Source: Gammaproteobacteria bacterium
GTDB taxonomy: Bacteria; Pseudomonadota; Gammaproteobacteria; Pseudomonadales; Pseudohongiellaceae
Assembly (NCBI GenBank): GCA_030832825.1
Contig: JAURIJ010000008.1
Coordinates: 53,735 to 117,734 of the forward strand
Direction of reading: 5' to 3'
Length of the DNA stretch: 64,000 nt
Position numbers and translations under genes: made by a program. This document shows, in pieces, positions 10,465 to 19,552 of the stretch (its first letter is position 1; each line of letters opens with the position of its first letter). The notes under the pieces are model-generated. The model was not told where the DNA came from and did no database searches. It saw nothing but the letters and a program-made list of their open reading frames with translations.

Positions 10465-11880
10465 CTATTTCAACTCGAATACCAGGGTCGTTCCGCGGCC
10501 CTCGCGCAGGATCCTGACTGGCACGAAGCCGGTATCCGGCAGTTGCCGTGAGGCGCTGTCGAAGGCATCGCGATCCGGCACGGGCATGCGATTGAGCTCG
10601 ACAATCACATCGCCCTCCCGCAGGCCTGCCTGCTCGGCAGGACCATCCAGAACCTCCTGCACCAGCACGCCGTCAGTGCCAATGGCCTCGCGTACATCGG
10701 GCGCCAGGCTGTCGATGGTCAACCCCAGCCGGTTGGCAGGAGGCGGTTCAATGGCCTGACTCTGCGCCGCAACACCGCTGCCGGGCAAGGCACCCACGAT
10801 GACATCCAGGCTCAGCGTTTCAGCATTGCGCATGATCGTAAGCTCAGCACTGGTGCCAGGCCGCACCTGGCCCACATAGAAAGGCAGCATGGAGGAGCTC
10901 TCGATCTCCCTTCCATTGAAAGCCGTGATGATGTCGTCATTCAGCACGCCGGCCTGCTCGGCCGGACCGCCCGGCTGCACTTCGTCAACGAAGGCCCCCA
11001 TGGGCCTGGGCATGAAGAAGGCTTCCGCCAGCGCGAAATCGACGTCCTTGATCAGCACCCCCAGAAGGCCGCGGCTGACCGCACCGGTCTCCCGCAATTG
11101 CTCGACCACATTCAAGGCTACATTGCTGGGAATGGCAAAGGAGATTCCGTTGGACCCGCCTGTGCTGCTGAGGATCTGCGAATTGATGCCGATCACCTCG
11201 CCTTCGAGGTTGAACAACGGACCCCCTGAATTGCCCTGATTGATCGCGACATCCGTCTGGATGAAGGAGACATAGTTGGTCTGATTGCCCGGCACTGCGC
11301 GGCCCTTCGCACTGACGATTCCTGCTGCCGCAGAGAACTCCAGACCGAAGGGGGAGCCAATCGCCAGCACCCATTCCCCTACGCGAACGGCCTCGGAATC
11401 GCCGAACTCGACGGTGGGCAGATTCTCTGCTTCGATTTTCAACAACGCCACATCGGACAATTCGTCCGTGCCAATAATTCGCGCCTGGAATACGCGCCTG
11501 TCGTTCAATGTGACCGTGATCTGATCGGCGCCGTTGACCACATGATGATTGGTGATGACATAACCGTCCTCCGAAATGATGAAGCCCGAACCTACGCCAC
11601 CACGAGGGCGGGAACGACGTTCCTCAAGTTCGGGAGGCAATGGCTCATCGGGGCTCAGGCGACGCAACAACTCTTCGATGTCGCCGCGTTGATTGTCGGC
11701 AGCAGAGGCCTGCTGCATGGTCGCGATATTGACGATCGCAGGACCGTTGCGCTCGACCAGCGTGGCGAAATCCGGCAATTCGGCGGCCTGCGCGAACCTC
11801 CCTGAAACTAGAGTCAAGGCGAGAAAGAGAAAAGGCACCCGCCACGCAATGGCTGCGAGCCTGTGGGATGGTCTGAGCAT
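10465..11880 (-). CDS. mucD: MucD/DegP-type periplasmic serine protease with two PDZ domains
   Basis: Periplasmic HtrA-family protease and chaperone for misfolded envelope proteins. About 471 aa with an N-terminal signal peptide (hydrophobic run to about residue 30, cleavage near AQA-AE). The catalytic triad is visible: His about 113 in TNHHVV, Asp about 143 in LSDVALL, Ser about 228 in GNSGGPLF. Two PDZ domains follow (GVLIKDVDFA region and RLGLTIDSLA region). ATG at 11880 has GGAG seven bases upstream. It lies downstream of rpoE-rseA, the mucD place in pseudomonads, so sigma-E control is likely. Confidence 0.92.
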   Translation of the reverse strand: MLRPSHRLAAIAWRVPFLFLALTLVSGRFAQAAELPDFATLVERNGPAIVNIATMQQASAADNQRGDIEELLRRLSPDEPLPPELEERRSRPRGGVGSGFIISEDGYVITNHHVVNGADQITVTLNDRRVFQARIIGTDELSDVALLKIEAENLPTVEFGDSEAVRVGEWVLAIGSPFGLEFSAAAGIVSAKGRAVPGNQTNYVSFIQTDVAINQGNSGGPLFNLEGEVIGINSQILSSTGGSNGISFAIPSNVALNVVEQLRETGAVSRGLLGVLIKDVDFALAEAFFMPRPMGAFVDEVQPGGPAEQAGVLNDDIITAFNGREIESSSMLPFYVGQVRPGTSAELTIMRNAETLSLDVIVGALPGSGVAAQSQAIEPPPANRLGLTIDSLAPDVREAIGTDGVLVQEVLDGPAEQAGLREGDVIVELNRMPVPDRDAFDSASRQLPDTGFVPVRILREGRGTTLVFELK

Positions 11881-12061
11881 GCATCTACTCCCCATGGCAT
11901 GATTTCCGGCGGATGCCGGGACGTCATCAAGCGTTGGTTCAGCCGTAAAGTACAGCGCGCGAGCGAGGGGGGCAAGCCTTGAATCGAGATGGAGCGAAAG
12001 GCATGAACAGGCGGGTACGGGGCGAAGCCCGGCGACAGCGAGAGGCTGCCGCCGGACGGTG

Positions 12062-12670
12062 TCAGTTCTCGATCTGGTTGACCTGCCGGATCAACTGGGA
12101 ATCCTGCAGGATGTTGAAAGCCGGGTTCGCTGGCTCGTTCTCGCGGAACTGGATTGACACACCACGAATGTAATCGTTCAGTCGCTGCTGCGCCTCTGCG
12201 TCGAAGGCGGACTGGGCAGCCACTTCGACGGGCGAGTTGCTGGAATCGACCTTCGTTGCAGGTTGAGCTTCCGTGCTTGCTGCCACGCTATCGGCGGGAC
12301 TGTTCTGATTCAGCGCAGACTGCAGACCGACAAAGACTGCCAATGTCACGGATGCCGCGATTGCCATACGACCCACGACTGGCAGCCAGGGCGCCGAGAT
12401 ACGCGCAGCGTTGGGCTTGCCACTGGAATAGGGAGCTTCAGCCGCCAGGGCAGCCAGGATGCGCTGGCTGCCGGCCGCAGAGACAGTGAATACCTCTTCC
12501 TTGTGCAGAACAGAGCGTGCCAGGTGGTAACGGTTCCAAGTGTGCGCCAGCTCTGGATTCTCGGGCATGTCCTTCAACAAGCGACGCAGCTCGAGTTCGT
12601 CGGCGTGGTCGTCCATCAAGGCGGATAGGGTTTCCGCGTGCTCTCTGGCCTGACTGGGTTGTTTGCTCAT
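12062..12670 (-). CDS. rseA: RseA/MucA-type anti-sigma-E factor
   Basis: Inner-membrane protein that holds sigma-E inactive until proteolysed under envelope stress. 202 aa. The cytoplasmic anti-sigma domain is recognisable (ETLSALMDDHADELELRRLL, then TWNRYHLARSVL), followed by one transmembrane segment near residues 96-118 and a short periplasmic tail. That tail has LNDYIRGVS where many homologs have a YLxxH-type segment. ATG at 12670 has GAGGTC upstream. It follows rpoE by 72 bp. No rseB/mucB or rseC/mucC gene follows; the protease gene comes next. Confidence 0.85.
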   Translation of the reverse strand: MSKQPSQAREHAETLSALMDDHADELELRRLLKDMPENPELAHTWNRYHLARSVLHKEEVFTVSAAGSQRILAALAAEAPYSSGKPNAARISAPWLPVVGRMAIAASVTLAVFVGLQSALNQNSPADSVAASTEAQPATKVDSSNSPVEVAAQSAFDAEAQQRLNDYIRGVSIQFRENEPANPAFNILQDSQLIRQVNQIEN

Positions 12671-12742
12671 GCATGACCTCTATTGGATGGGCGTGAGACT
12701 GACATTTGCAGGGTTTGACCGCAGCCTCCGGACTTCGTTCCG

Positions 12743-13318
12743 TCACAACTGCATCAAATCACGAATTTTCTTGTCGATGGCTTCCCTGGCCCGAAATATC
12801 CTCGACCGCACTGTGCCAACGGGACAATCCATGATTTCCGTGATGTCCTCATAACTGAGCCCTGAAAACTCCCGCAGGGTGAAGGCCGTCCGCAGGTCTT
12901 CGGGGAGCTCGTCGATGGCCTCGTTGATCAGTTTCTCCAGGTGCTCCTTCTGCAACAGCCCTTCTGGCGAATCAATGTCGCGCAGGGCGCTGGTATCCTC
13001 CACGAGCTCGGCGTCATCGAGATCGAAGTCGGTCGAGGGAGGCCGACGCCCTCGCGACACCAGATGGTTCTTGGCGGTATTCACTGCTATGCGGTAAAGC
13101 CACGTGTAGAAAGCGCTGTCACCCCGAAACAGATGCAAGGCACGGTAGGCCTTGATGAAGGCTTCCTGAGCGACGTCCTCGACTTCATGCGGATCTTTCA
13201 CGAAACGTGAAATCAGACCTGCCACCTTGTGCTGATAGCGCAGAACCAGCAGGTTGAATGCCGCTTGATTGCCATTGAGCGTGCGCTCAACCAGCTGTTG
13301 ATCTGTATCCTTGTTCAC
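12743..13318 (-). CDS. rpoE: Sigma-E (RpoE/AlgU) extracytoplasmic-function sigma factor
   Basis: ECF sigma factor for the envelope-stress regulon. 191 aa from a GTG start at 13318, the length of E. coli RpoE; GGGAGG lies eight bases upstream. Region 2 (FNLLVLRYQHKVAGLISRF, then DVAQEAFIKAYRAL and YTWLYRIAVNTAKNHL) and region 4 (LREFSGLSYEDITEIMDCPVGTVRSRI, quoted from its two ends) are complete. A longer frame to 13399 lacks homology. It is divergent from nadB, with promoter elements in the shared gap. Confidence 0.95.
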   Translation of the reverse strand: MNKDTDQQLVERTLNGNQAAFNLLVLRYQHKVAGLISRFVKDPHEVEDVAQEAFIKAYRALHLFRGDSAFYTWLYRIAVNTAKNHLVSRGRRPPSTDFDLDDAELVEDTSALRDIDSPEGLLQKEHLEKLINEAIDELPEDLRTAFTLREFSGLSYEDITEIMDCPVGTVRSRIFRAREAIDKKIRDLMQL

Positions 13319-13376
13319 CGGCCCCGCCTCCCGGCGGAAATTTGCTGCGCATGGCATTGTGCGTACGCATGACGGT

Positions 13377-13404
13377 AATATAGGCCGCTTTCGACCCATG
13401 ACAA
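13377..13404 (-). promoter_or_regulatory. Sigma-70-type promoter for rpoE
   Basis: On the minus strand TTGTCA (13404-13399) is followed after 16 bases by TATATT (13382-13377), good matches to both hexamers. It would start transcription about 50 bases upstream of the rpoE GTG. I did not find a correctly spaced sigma-E autoregulatory promoter in the same gap. Confidence 0.55.
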
Positions 13405-13449
13405 CAGCCAGTTCCCCGCATCATTTCCAGGGCATCGACCACCGTGACC

Positions 13450-15117
13450 ATGCGCTTCAACGATAGCACATCTGTTCGTGACTACGACATTCTCGTCATT
13501 GGCAGTGGTGCTGCCGGACTGACACTCGCCTTGAAGACTGCTGACTTCGCGCGGGTGGCAGTGATCAGCAAGGGGCAATTGAGTCAGGGCGCCACCTACT
13601 GGGCCCAGGGCGGCATTGCGGCAGTGCTGGATGACGATGACAGCATCGATGCACATATCGCGGACACGCTTGTTGCAGGAGCAGGTCTCTGTCACAGGGA
13701 CATGGTGTCCCATGTTGTCGAGAACAGCAGCGACTGCGTCAAATGGCTTGTCGAACAAGGTGTCCCTTTCACCACCATTGACCCGCATGATGCCAAGATA
13801 GATGCCGCACGCGCTCCTCTGCAACCAGACAACCTGTCCCCTTTGCACCTGACACAGGAAGGTGGCCACAGCCATCGACGCATCATTCACGCCACCGATG
13901 CAACTGGCCGTGCAGTGTTCGAAACCCTGGCCGCCAAGGCGCGACTGCATCGCAACATCGAACTGATCGAGAACGGCGTGGCGATCGATCTGATCACCTC
14001 TTCGAAACTCGGCCTGCCGGGAAACCGTTGCGTCGGCGCCTATGTCCTCAATGCACTGACCGGCAATGTCGATGTCTACAGAGCCCGTTTCGTGGTGCTG
14101 GCAACCGGCGGTGCAAGCAAGGCCTATCTGTTCACCAGCAATCCCGACGGCGCGACCGGTGACGGCATTGCCATGGCATGGCGGGCAGGCTGCCGGGTCG
14201 CCAACATGGAATTCAATCAATTCCACCCCACGTGTCTGTATCACCCCCACGCCAAGTCCTTCCTGATCACGGAAGCACTGCGCGGCGAAGGCGCGTGGCT
14301 GGAGCTCCCGGATGGCACACGCTTCATGAGCAGCTTCGACGAGCGCGGCGAGCTTGCCCCTCGCGATATCGTGGCCAGAGCCATCGATCATGAAATGAAG
14401 CGACTCGGCTGTGATTGCGTGTTCCTGAACATCAGCCACAAGCCCGCGGAATTCATCAAGGAGCATTTCCCAACCATTTATTCCAACTGTCTGAAATTCG
14501 GCATCGACATCACGCGCGATCGCATTCCTGTCGTGCCGGCGGCGCATTACACCTGTGGCGGCGTCGTCGTCGACAAGCACAGCCGCACCGATCTGCCGAA
14601 TCTGTATGCCATCGGCGAGACGAGCTTCACAGGACTGCACGGCGCCAATCGCATGGCCAGCAATTCGCTGCTTGAGTGCTTCGTGCTTGCTTTCAGCGCC
14701 AGTGCGGACATTCGCGAGAAATTTTCCAGCACGCCACTCGCCGAGCACATTCCGGCATGGGATGACAGCAAGGTGACTCGCTCACGCGAAGAGATCATTG
14801 TGGCGCACAACTGGGACGAATTGCGTCGATTCATGTGGGCCTATGTAGGGATTGTGCGAAAGGACGAACGCCTGCAGCGTGCGCGCAGACGCATACAGCT
14901 GCTGGAGCAGGAGACGGCTGACTATTACAAGCATTACATTGTCAGCAAGGATCTGCTGGAACTGCGCAATCTGGTGCTCGTCTCCCGACTGATTGTGGAG
15001 AGCGCCATCGCTCGCAAGGAAAGTCGCGGGCTGCACTACTCGGTGGACTACCCCGACACGCTGCCCAACGCACAAGACACTGTGCTGCTGCCCGACAACG
15101 CCATCGTCAAGTCGTGA
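13450..15117 (+). CDS. nadB: NadB, L-aspartate oxidase
   Basis: FAD enzyme oxidising L-aspartate to iminoaspartate, the first step of de novo NAD synthesis. About 555 aa. The FAD dinucleotide-binding motif is [15 protein letters not shown] near residues 13-27; conserved QGGIAAV, the HPTCLY active-site segment and the THGGV-type YTCGGVVVD segment are present. A C-terminal helical domain follows. An in-frame GTG lies two codons upstream of the chosen ATG; neither has a clear ribosome site. It is divergent from rpoE, an arrangement shared with pseudomonads and enterics. NadA and NadC are not in this window. Confidence 0.95.
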   Translation: MRFNDSTSVRDYDILVIGSGAAGLTLALKTADFARVAVISKGQLSQGATYWAQGGIAAVLDDDDSIDAHIADTLVAGAGLCHRDMVSHVVENSSDCVKWLVEQGVPFTTIDPHDAKIDAARAPLQPDNLSPLHLTQEGGHSHRRIIHATDATGRAVFETLAAKARLHRNIELIENGVAIDLITSSKLGLPGNRCVGAYVLNALTGNVDVYRARFVVLATGGASKAYLFTSNPDGATGDGIAMAWRAGCRVANMEFNQFHPTCLYHPHAKSFLITEALRGEGAWLELPDGTRFMSSFDERGELAPRDIVARAIDHEMKRLGCDCVFLNISHKPAEFIKEHFPTIYSNCLKFGIDITRDRIPVVPAAHYTCGGVVVDKHSRTDLPNLYAIGETSFTGLHGANRMASNSLLECFVLAFSASADIREKFSSTPLAEHIPAWDDSKVTRSREEIIVAHNWDELRRFMWAYVGIVRKDERLQRARRRIQLLEQETADYYKHYIVSKDLLELRNLVLVSRLIVESAIARKESRGLHYSVDYPDTLPNAQDTVLLPDNAIVKS

Positions 15118-15132
15118 TGCCGAACGCTCTTC

Positions 15133-15564
15133 TCATGCGGCGACAGCAGCGGCAGGACACGGGTACCAGCGCAGCATGGTTCGCAATTGTCGACGCGCGC
15201 CAGTGTCGGCGCTGTCCGGCAGAATCAGAACCTGTTCTGACCGCATCTTGGGCTTCCCTTCGTCCCACAGACTGAACTGCAGGATCTGCAAGTGCTCTGT
15301 GCAATAGACTCGAGGCAACAGCGCTGCCTTGTGCACGTCCTGTTCGTAGACCAGATACCACTCGTCGTCCATCAGAACCAGCGCACGCGGACCGCGCTGA
15401 TCGCTGAACCACTGCCGGAAGGCGAGAGACAGCGGCACAAACAGCAACAGCGGCAGCAAGGAATCCTGCAGCACTATGAGGCAGGCCGACACGGCCAGGC
15501 CAATCTGCACTGCCTGCAAACGCAAGAGCAGACGTGAGGGCTGCAGATCAATTCGAAAGGACAT
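15133..15564 (-). CDS. ygfX: YgfX/CptA-like membrane protein paired with SdhE
   Basis: Small inner-membrane protein of the YgfX (CptA) family. 143 aa with two closely spaced hydrophobic segments (about residues 18-48, QIGLAVSACLIVL and LLPLLLFVPLSLAF) and a soluble C-terminal part. The family is paired with SdhE; it has been described both as the toxin of a proposed toxin-antitoxin pair affecting cytoskeletal proteins and as a partner in flavoprotein maturation, and its role is unsettled. The start overlaps the end of sdhE by 17 bases, so the two are translated together. Confidence 0.8.
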   Translation of the reverse strand: MSFRIDLQPSRLLLRLQAVQIGLAVSACLIVLQDSLLPLLLFVPLSLAFRQWFSDQRGPRALVLMDDEWYLVYEQDVHKAALLPRVYCTEHLQILQFSLWDEGKPKMRSEQVLILPDSADTGARRQLRTMLRWYPCPAAAVAA

Positions 15565-15808
15565 GGGGACGTGCCCGTATCAGGTCTACCAGATTCTGCA
15601 ACCGGGCATCGGGCACGGGCTCCCGCTGCACCAGCCAGGAAAACAGATCCTGGTCCTCTTCTTCCAGCAGTCGCTGATAGAGGCGCTGCTGTTCCTCATG
15701 CAATCGGGGCAAGACCTGTTCGACGAACGGCAGCAGCAACAGATCCAGTTCGCGCATGCCGCGACGGCTGTGCCACGCAAGTTTCTTGTACTCAATATCT
15801 GATAACAT
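15548..15808 (-). CDS. sdhE: SdhE, FAD assembly factor for succinate dehydrogenase
   Basis: Small soluble protein that promotes covalent FAD attachment to SdhA and FrdA. 86 aa. The family signature is present as RRGMRELDLLL near residues 15-25 (RGxxE motif) and the C-terminal half has EDQDLFSWLVQREP. It is followed by overlapping ygfX and is divergent from ygfZ with 32 bp between start codons, the classic sdhE-ygfX/ygfZ neighbourhood. Confidence 0.93.
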   Translation of the reverse strand: MLSDIEYKKLAWHSRRGMRELDLLLLPFVEQVLPRLHEEQQRLYQRLLEEEDQDLFSWLVQREPVPDARLQNLVDLIRARPHVLSN

Positions 15809-15840
15809 GTGCCAACCTGAAGTGTGTGTCTCTGCACTTC

Positions 15841-16827
15841 ATGATAACTCAAAACCGCCAACTCGACCGGGCACCCTACATGGCCACTACGCTGACTGAC
15901 CTGAACAACTTCGACCTGCTTGCAGTTTCGGGGGATGAAGCTGCCAAGTTTCTGCAGGGGCAGCTCACATGCGATATCAACAAGGTCACGCCCACACAGA
16001 GCGTGCGCGGGGCCTATTGCGATATCAATGGCAGGGTGATTGCCGACATGCGCGTCCTTGCCAGCGGCTCATCCTATCTGCTGCTGACGACACGCGGCAT
16101 GGGCTACTCACTCAAGAAAACGCTGGAGAAATACATCGTCTTCTCCAAGGCTGCCATCAAGATCGAGACTTCCTCCTGGGAGCGCTTTGGCGTTTACGGG
16201 CCGAGTGCAACGCAAACCCTGCAGTCGATTTTCAAGACGGTTCCGGAAAATGCCGATGGCGTCGCGGGACAGGAAGACTACCTGCTCATCCGCTTGCCCG
16301 ATGCACAGGCGCGCTATGAAATTCTGCTCAGCGCGGACAACGAAGACATACGCGATCAGCTGGAAGACCAGGGCATCACTGATGACCTGGAGGAATGGGA
16401 ACTCGCGGACATTCGTCAGGGCAGTGTGCACATCACGTCCGACACCCAGGACACCTACACGCCCCAACTGCTGAATTACGACCTCACCGGAGTCATTGAT
16501 TTCAAGAAAGGATGCTTCCCGGGCCAGGAGATCGTCGCCCGCATGCATTACCGCGCCCCGGCGAAGAAGCGTCTGTACCGGGCCACCGTGAAGGGCATGC
16601 GCACTGGCGGCGACTCGATGATCATGGCGGGAAATGAAAGCGTCGGCGAGATCATCAGCTTGGCAATGGCAGAGTCAGGGCAGTATGAATTGCTGGCGAT
16701 CCTGCCTTGCGAGCTTGTCGAGCAGAAGACGCCTCTGGAACTGCGCAATCACCAGGATGACGGGGGTGAAACGCGCGCCGCCAAGGCCATCCTGCAGATA
16801 CTCGACCTTCCCCTGCCCTCCGCCTGA
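15841..16827 (+). CDS. ygfZ: YgfZ, folate-binding iron-sulfur cluster maintenance protein
   Basis: Tetrahydrofolate-binding GcvT-fold protein needed for activity of several iron-sulfur enzymes such as MiaB. About 328 aa from ATG at 15841; an alternative ATG at 15880 would give 315 aa. The signature KGCFPGQE with its conserved cysteine is present near residues 222-229, and the N-terminal FLQGQLTCD segment is typical. It is divergent from sdhE-ygfX, so cofactor-assembly functions cluster here, and convergent with selO. Confidence 0.93.
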   Translation: MITQNRQLDRAPYMATTLTDLNNFDLLAVSGDEAAKFLQGQLTCDINKVTPTQSVRGAYCDINGRVIADMRVLASGSSYLLLTTRGMGYSLKKTLEKYIVFSKAAIKIETSSWERFGVYGPSATQTLQSIFKTVPENADGVAGQEDYLLIRLPDAQARYEILLSADNEDIRDQLEDQGITDDLEEWELADIRQGSVHITSDTQDTYTPQLLNYDLTGVIDFKKGCFPGQEIVARMHYRAPAKKRLYRATVKGMRTGGDSMIMAGNESVGEIISLAMAESGQYELLAILPCELVEQKTPLELRNHQDDGGETRAAKAILQILDLPLPSA

Positions 16828-16846
16828 GCTTCAGCGCAAGCTCAGG
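16823..16846. other. Inverted repeat spanning the stop codons of ygfZ and selO
   Basis: CCTGAGCTT (16823-16831) and AAGCTCAGG (16838-16846) form a perfect 9-bp stem with a 6-base loop. The ygfZ TGA lies in one arm and the complement of the selO stop in the other. There is no T-run on either side, so it is not a canonical rho-independent terminator; it may protect both mRNA 3' ends. Confidence 0.55.
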
Positions 16847-18452
16847 AACTGCAGGAGAGCATCGAACATCCGGCCTTGTGCCGGGCCCACTCCGGCCTTC
16901 GGCCATACAGCAAGGCAAAGCGTGGGTCTTCGTCATACGGGCGCTGCAGAGCCTGCTGCAGATCGCGCAGCAATTGCAGTTCTCCCTGTGCCGCCTGTTC
17001 AACGGCCTGCTGCGTCAGATAATTGCGCAACACAAAGCAGGGATTCATGGCATTCATGCGCGCCCTGCGCTGCCCCCAGTCGGAGTCCTGCTGCTCCAGT
17101 CGCGCCGCGTAAAGTGTCGCCCAGACATTGATGCGCTGCTGCTGCGCCTCGTCGTAGGCCGTCTGATCGTAGATGGCCTCCCGCACGATTTCCGCAAGCA
17201 CCAGATCCTGCCGGCGATGGTCGAAGTCCGCCAGACGACGAAAGAACAGTGTGTAATCCGTCTCCTGCGCCACCAGTATCTGCATCAAGCCATCGAGAAT
17301 CGCTTCGTCCTCTTGCTCTGTGCCCGGCAGCAAGCCCGCCTTGGCCAGAATCATTTCCTGCCATTCGCGTTCGTGCAGCGTGGCAAAACGAGTCAGCTCG
17401 GCCTCCATGGATTCTCGATTGCCCGTCACCGGAAGCAAGGCATTGGCGAGCTGATACAGATTCCACTGCACCACGGCAGGCTGCTGTCCGAAGCTGTAGC
17501 GACGCATGCCGGCATCCGTGGTGTTGGGCGTCCATTGCGCATCGAAGTTGTCGAGCCAGCCATACGGGCCGTAGTCGATGGTCTGACCAATGATCGACAT
17601 GTTGTCAGTGTTCAACACCCCGTGAACGAATCCAGTGCGCATCCAGCCCAACAGGGTCACACGGGTGCGCTGACAGACTTCGGCAAACCAGCACGCGTGC
17701 AGAGCTTCTCGATCCAGTTCGCCACTCAGATGACGCGCATGCAACTCGGGAAAATCCGCCACAATCGTGAAATCGATCAGCTCACGCAACAGCTCCCATT
17801 CACCCCGCATGGCGCACAACTGGAAATGTCCGAAGCGAGTGAAGGAAGGTGCTACACGGCACACGATTGCACCGGGCTCTTCTTCTGGATTGCCGTCATA
17901 GAACATGTCGCGCAGGACCGAATCTCCAGTGCCGACCAGGCTCAATGCGCGTGTCGTGGGTACGCCCAGGAAGTGCATCGCCTCACTGCAGAGAAACTCT
18001 CGCATCGAGGAGCGCAGAACCGCTCGCCCATCCGCGCCACGGGAATAAGGAGTCGGTCCGGCACCTTTGAGCTGCAGACACTGTGGCTGACCGTCGAGAT
18101 CAGTCACCTCACCAAGATTCATGGCGCGACCGTCTCCGAGCTGCCCTGCCCACTGGCCAAATTGATGACCGCCATAGCGCGTTGCATAGGGACGGCTTCC
18201 CGTGAGCAACTGATTTCCTGCCATGCATTGCAGGAACTCTTCACTACGGCAAAAGTCCTCCGAGAAACCGAGCTGTCGTGCCAGATCCGGTGACAGGGCC
18301 AGCAGCTGAGGCTCACCGACGCGTGTCGGCAAGACGTGCGAGTGCATGAACCCCGAGACTTGACGCGAGTAATTGCGTGATTCCGGGTCTGCCACAAAAC
18401 GCTCCAGCCAGCGTGAGTGAACCCGTGGAACTTCCTTGATATCAGACGACAT
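16842..18452 (-). CDS. selO: SelO (YdiU) protein adenylyltransferase
   Basis: Pseudokinase-fold enzyme that transfers AMP from ATP to protein hydroxyl groups, linked to redox homeostasis. 536 aa, somewhat longer than E. coli YdiU. Family signatures are clear: RYGGHQFGQWAGQLGDGRA near residues 93-111, LKGAGPTPYSR near 129-139, and the C-terminal CSMLSCSS, where cysteine occupies the place of the selenocysteine found in some eukaryotic SelO. The 3' end faces ygfZ; the start overlaps the end of the DUF6644 gene upstream by 11 bases. Confidence 0.94.
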   Translation of the reverse strand: MSSDIKEVPRVHSRWLERFVADPESRNYSRQVSGFMHSHVLPTRVGEPQLLALSPDLARQLGFSEDFCRSEEFLQCMAGNQLLTGSRPYATRYGGHQFGQWAGQLGDGRAMNLGEVTDLDGQPQCLQLKGAGPTPYSRGADGRAVLRSSMREFLCSEAMHFLGVPTTRALSLVGTGDSVLRDMFYDGNPEEEPGAIVCRVAPSFTRFGHFQLCAMRGEWELLRELIDFTIVADFPELHARHLSGELDREALHACWFAEVCQRTRVTLLGWMRTGFVHGVLNTDNMSIIGQTIDYGPYGWLDNFDAQWTPNTTDAGMRRYSFGQQPAVVQWNLYQLANALLPVTGNRESMEAELTRFATLHEREWQEMILAKAGLLPGTEQEDEAILDGLMQILVAQETDYTLFFRRLADFDHRRQDLVLAEIVREAIYDQTAYDEAQQQRINVWATLYAARLEQQDSDWGQRRARMNAMNPCFVLRNYLTQQAVEQAAQGELQLLRDLQQALQRPYDEDPRFALLYGRRPEWARHKAGCSMLSCSS

Positions 18453-18924
18453 GACCTACCCAGCGACCAGCCAGCATGACCGCGCACCACAGCAAGAGGG
18501 AAAGCCCGGCAGAGATACGCGCCTGAGCAGGCACCGCATCGCCACGAGCGCTGCGTAGCATGGCCGGGAGTGCACGAAAATGAAAGAGCGCAATATTCAA
18601 GCCCGCCAGCAGCAACAGCGCCATCTTGATCTGAAAGGCGGGATTCTGCACGTGGGCACTGGCACGTGTGATGAACATCGCCAGGCCGGTGACACTGGCG
18701 AACACAAAGGCCCAGGCCGCCCACGGGACCAGTTCACGCACCATCACCTGCACGGGGTAACGCAAGGCAGCAACACCAAGCACTCGCAGATCCACCATGA
18801 CAATGGAGCCCAGCAGGAAACCCATGCTCAGGACATGCAGGGATTCCATCAGGGGAAACCAGGCGGTGGCGCCGATCTCGGCCGCGAGGGGCAAGTATTC
18901 GAGTTGCAGCCAGAAGTCGTTCAC
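18442..18924 (-). CDS. DUF6644-like four-helix membrane protein (first copy)
   Basis: About 160 aa, largely hydrophobic with about four transmembrane segments. A histidine lies early in the first (ESLHVLSMGFLLGS). The motif NPAFQIKMA and the ending MLAGRWVG are shared with the next gene upstream, so the two are paralogues. The GTG start at 18924 has AGGGGGA just upstream and lies beyond the previous gene's stop; a longer frame to 18966 would overlap it. It is the last gene of the molybdo-hydroxylase operon. The role is unknown; membrane anchoring or electron transfer for the exported enzyme is an inference. Confidence 0.72.
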   Translation of the reverse strand: MNDFWLQLEYLPLAAEIGATAWFPLMESLHVLSMGFLLGSIVMVDLRVLGVAALRYPVQVMVRELVPWAAWAFVFASVTGLAMFITRASAHVQNPAFQIKMALLLLAGLNIALFHFRALPAMLRSARGDAVPAQARISAGLSLLLWCAVMLAGRWVGHVV

Positions 18925-18937
18925 ATCAGTCCCCCTG

Positions 18938-19456
18938 CTACCAGAACAAGTACTCGGCGTAGGCAATCCAGCGGCCCGCCAGCAGCACGGTGACCCACAA
19001 CAGCAACACCAGCGCCGCCAGAGCGCGCAATGAAAGGCGATGCACTGAATCCGACGACGCGTCGGCGGCAGCCCTTGTGCTCACACGATAAAGCAACAAG
19101 GTGAAACCAATGGCGAAGAACAGCACAGCGAACTTGATCTGAAAGACCGGATTGCCGAAGTAGCGCTCCGGCCTCGCGAACACGAACCAGATGCCCGAAA
19201 CGAAGGCGCCAGCCACGCCAAGCCAGTTCCATGGCCGCAGACGTTGCACCATTTCCGGCACCTGCTGAGAAGGCACGGCCAGACCCAGAATCCTGAGACT
19301 GACAAACGCCGCCGAGGCCATGATCGCGCACACGCTCAGCAAGTGGATGGTCTGCAGGATGGGCGGCATGCCCGGAACACTGGAAAGCAGGAATTCGGCC
19401 AGTCTGCCGAGCCAACTGTCTGCAATCACTCCCTCGAGCTGGAAATCACCACTCAT
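18938..19456 (-). CDS. DUF6644-like four-helix membrane protein (second copy)
   Basis: About 172 aa with about four transmembrane segments. It aligns with its downstream neighbour over IHLLSVCA (LHVLSMGF in the neighbour), SLRILGLA (DLRVLGVA), NPVFQIKFA (NPAFQIKMA) and VLLAGRW (VMLAGRW). The histidine in the first segment is conserved between the two copies; no bis-histidine haem pattern is obvious. It follows the FAD-subunit gene of the hydroxylase after a terminator-like hairpin, so it may be transcribed by readthrough or separately. Confidence 0.72.
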   Translation of the reverse strand: MSGDFQLEGVIADSWLGRLAEFLLSSVPGMPPILQTIHLLSVCAIMASAAFVSLRILGLAVPSQQVPEMVQRLRPWNWLGVAGAFVSGIWFVFARPERYFGNPVFQIKFAVLFFAIGFTLLLYRVSTRAAADASSDSVHRLSLRALAALVLLLWVTVLLAGRWIAYAEYLFW

Positions 19457-19500
19457 GGCGTGCACTCATCCATGGTCAGAAAAAGCTGGATAGCAGCAAT

Positions 19501-19541
19501 GAAAAAGCCCTCCAGAGAGTGGCAGGACTCTCTGGAGGGCT
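19501..19541 (-). terminator. Rho-independent terminator after the hydroxylase FAD subunit
   Basis: The stem AGCCCTCCAGAGAG (19506-19519) pairs perfectly with CTCTCTGGAGGGCT (19528-19541). Read on the minus strand it is followed by a run of five T. It lies just after the stop of the FAD-subunit gene and before the two membrane-protein genes. Confidence 0.85.
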
Positions 19542-19552
19542 CCTCAGGTTCA

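Noticed and set aside
13390..13416. Sigma-E-type promoter (GGAACTG ... GTCGAA) upstream of rpoE on the minus strand
   Set aside because: The spacer is about two bases shorter than usual and a better sigma-70 promoter overlaps it; not strong enough to list.
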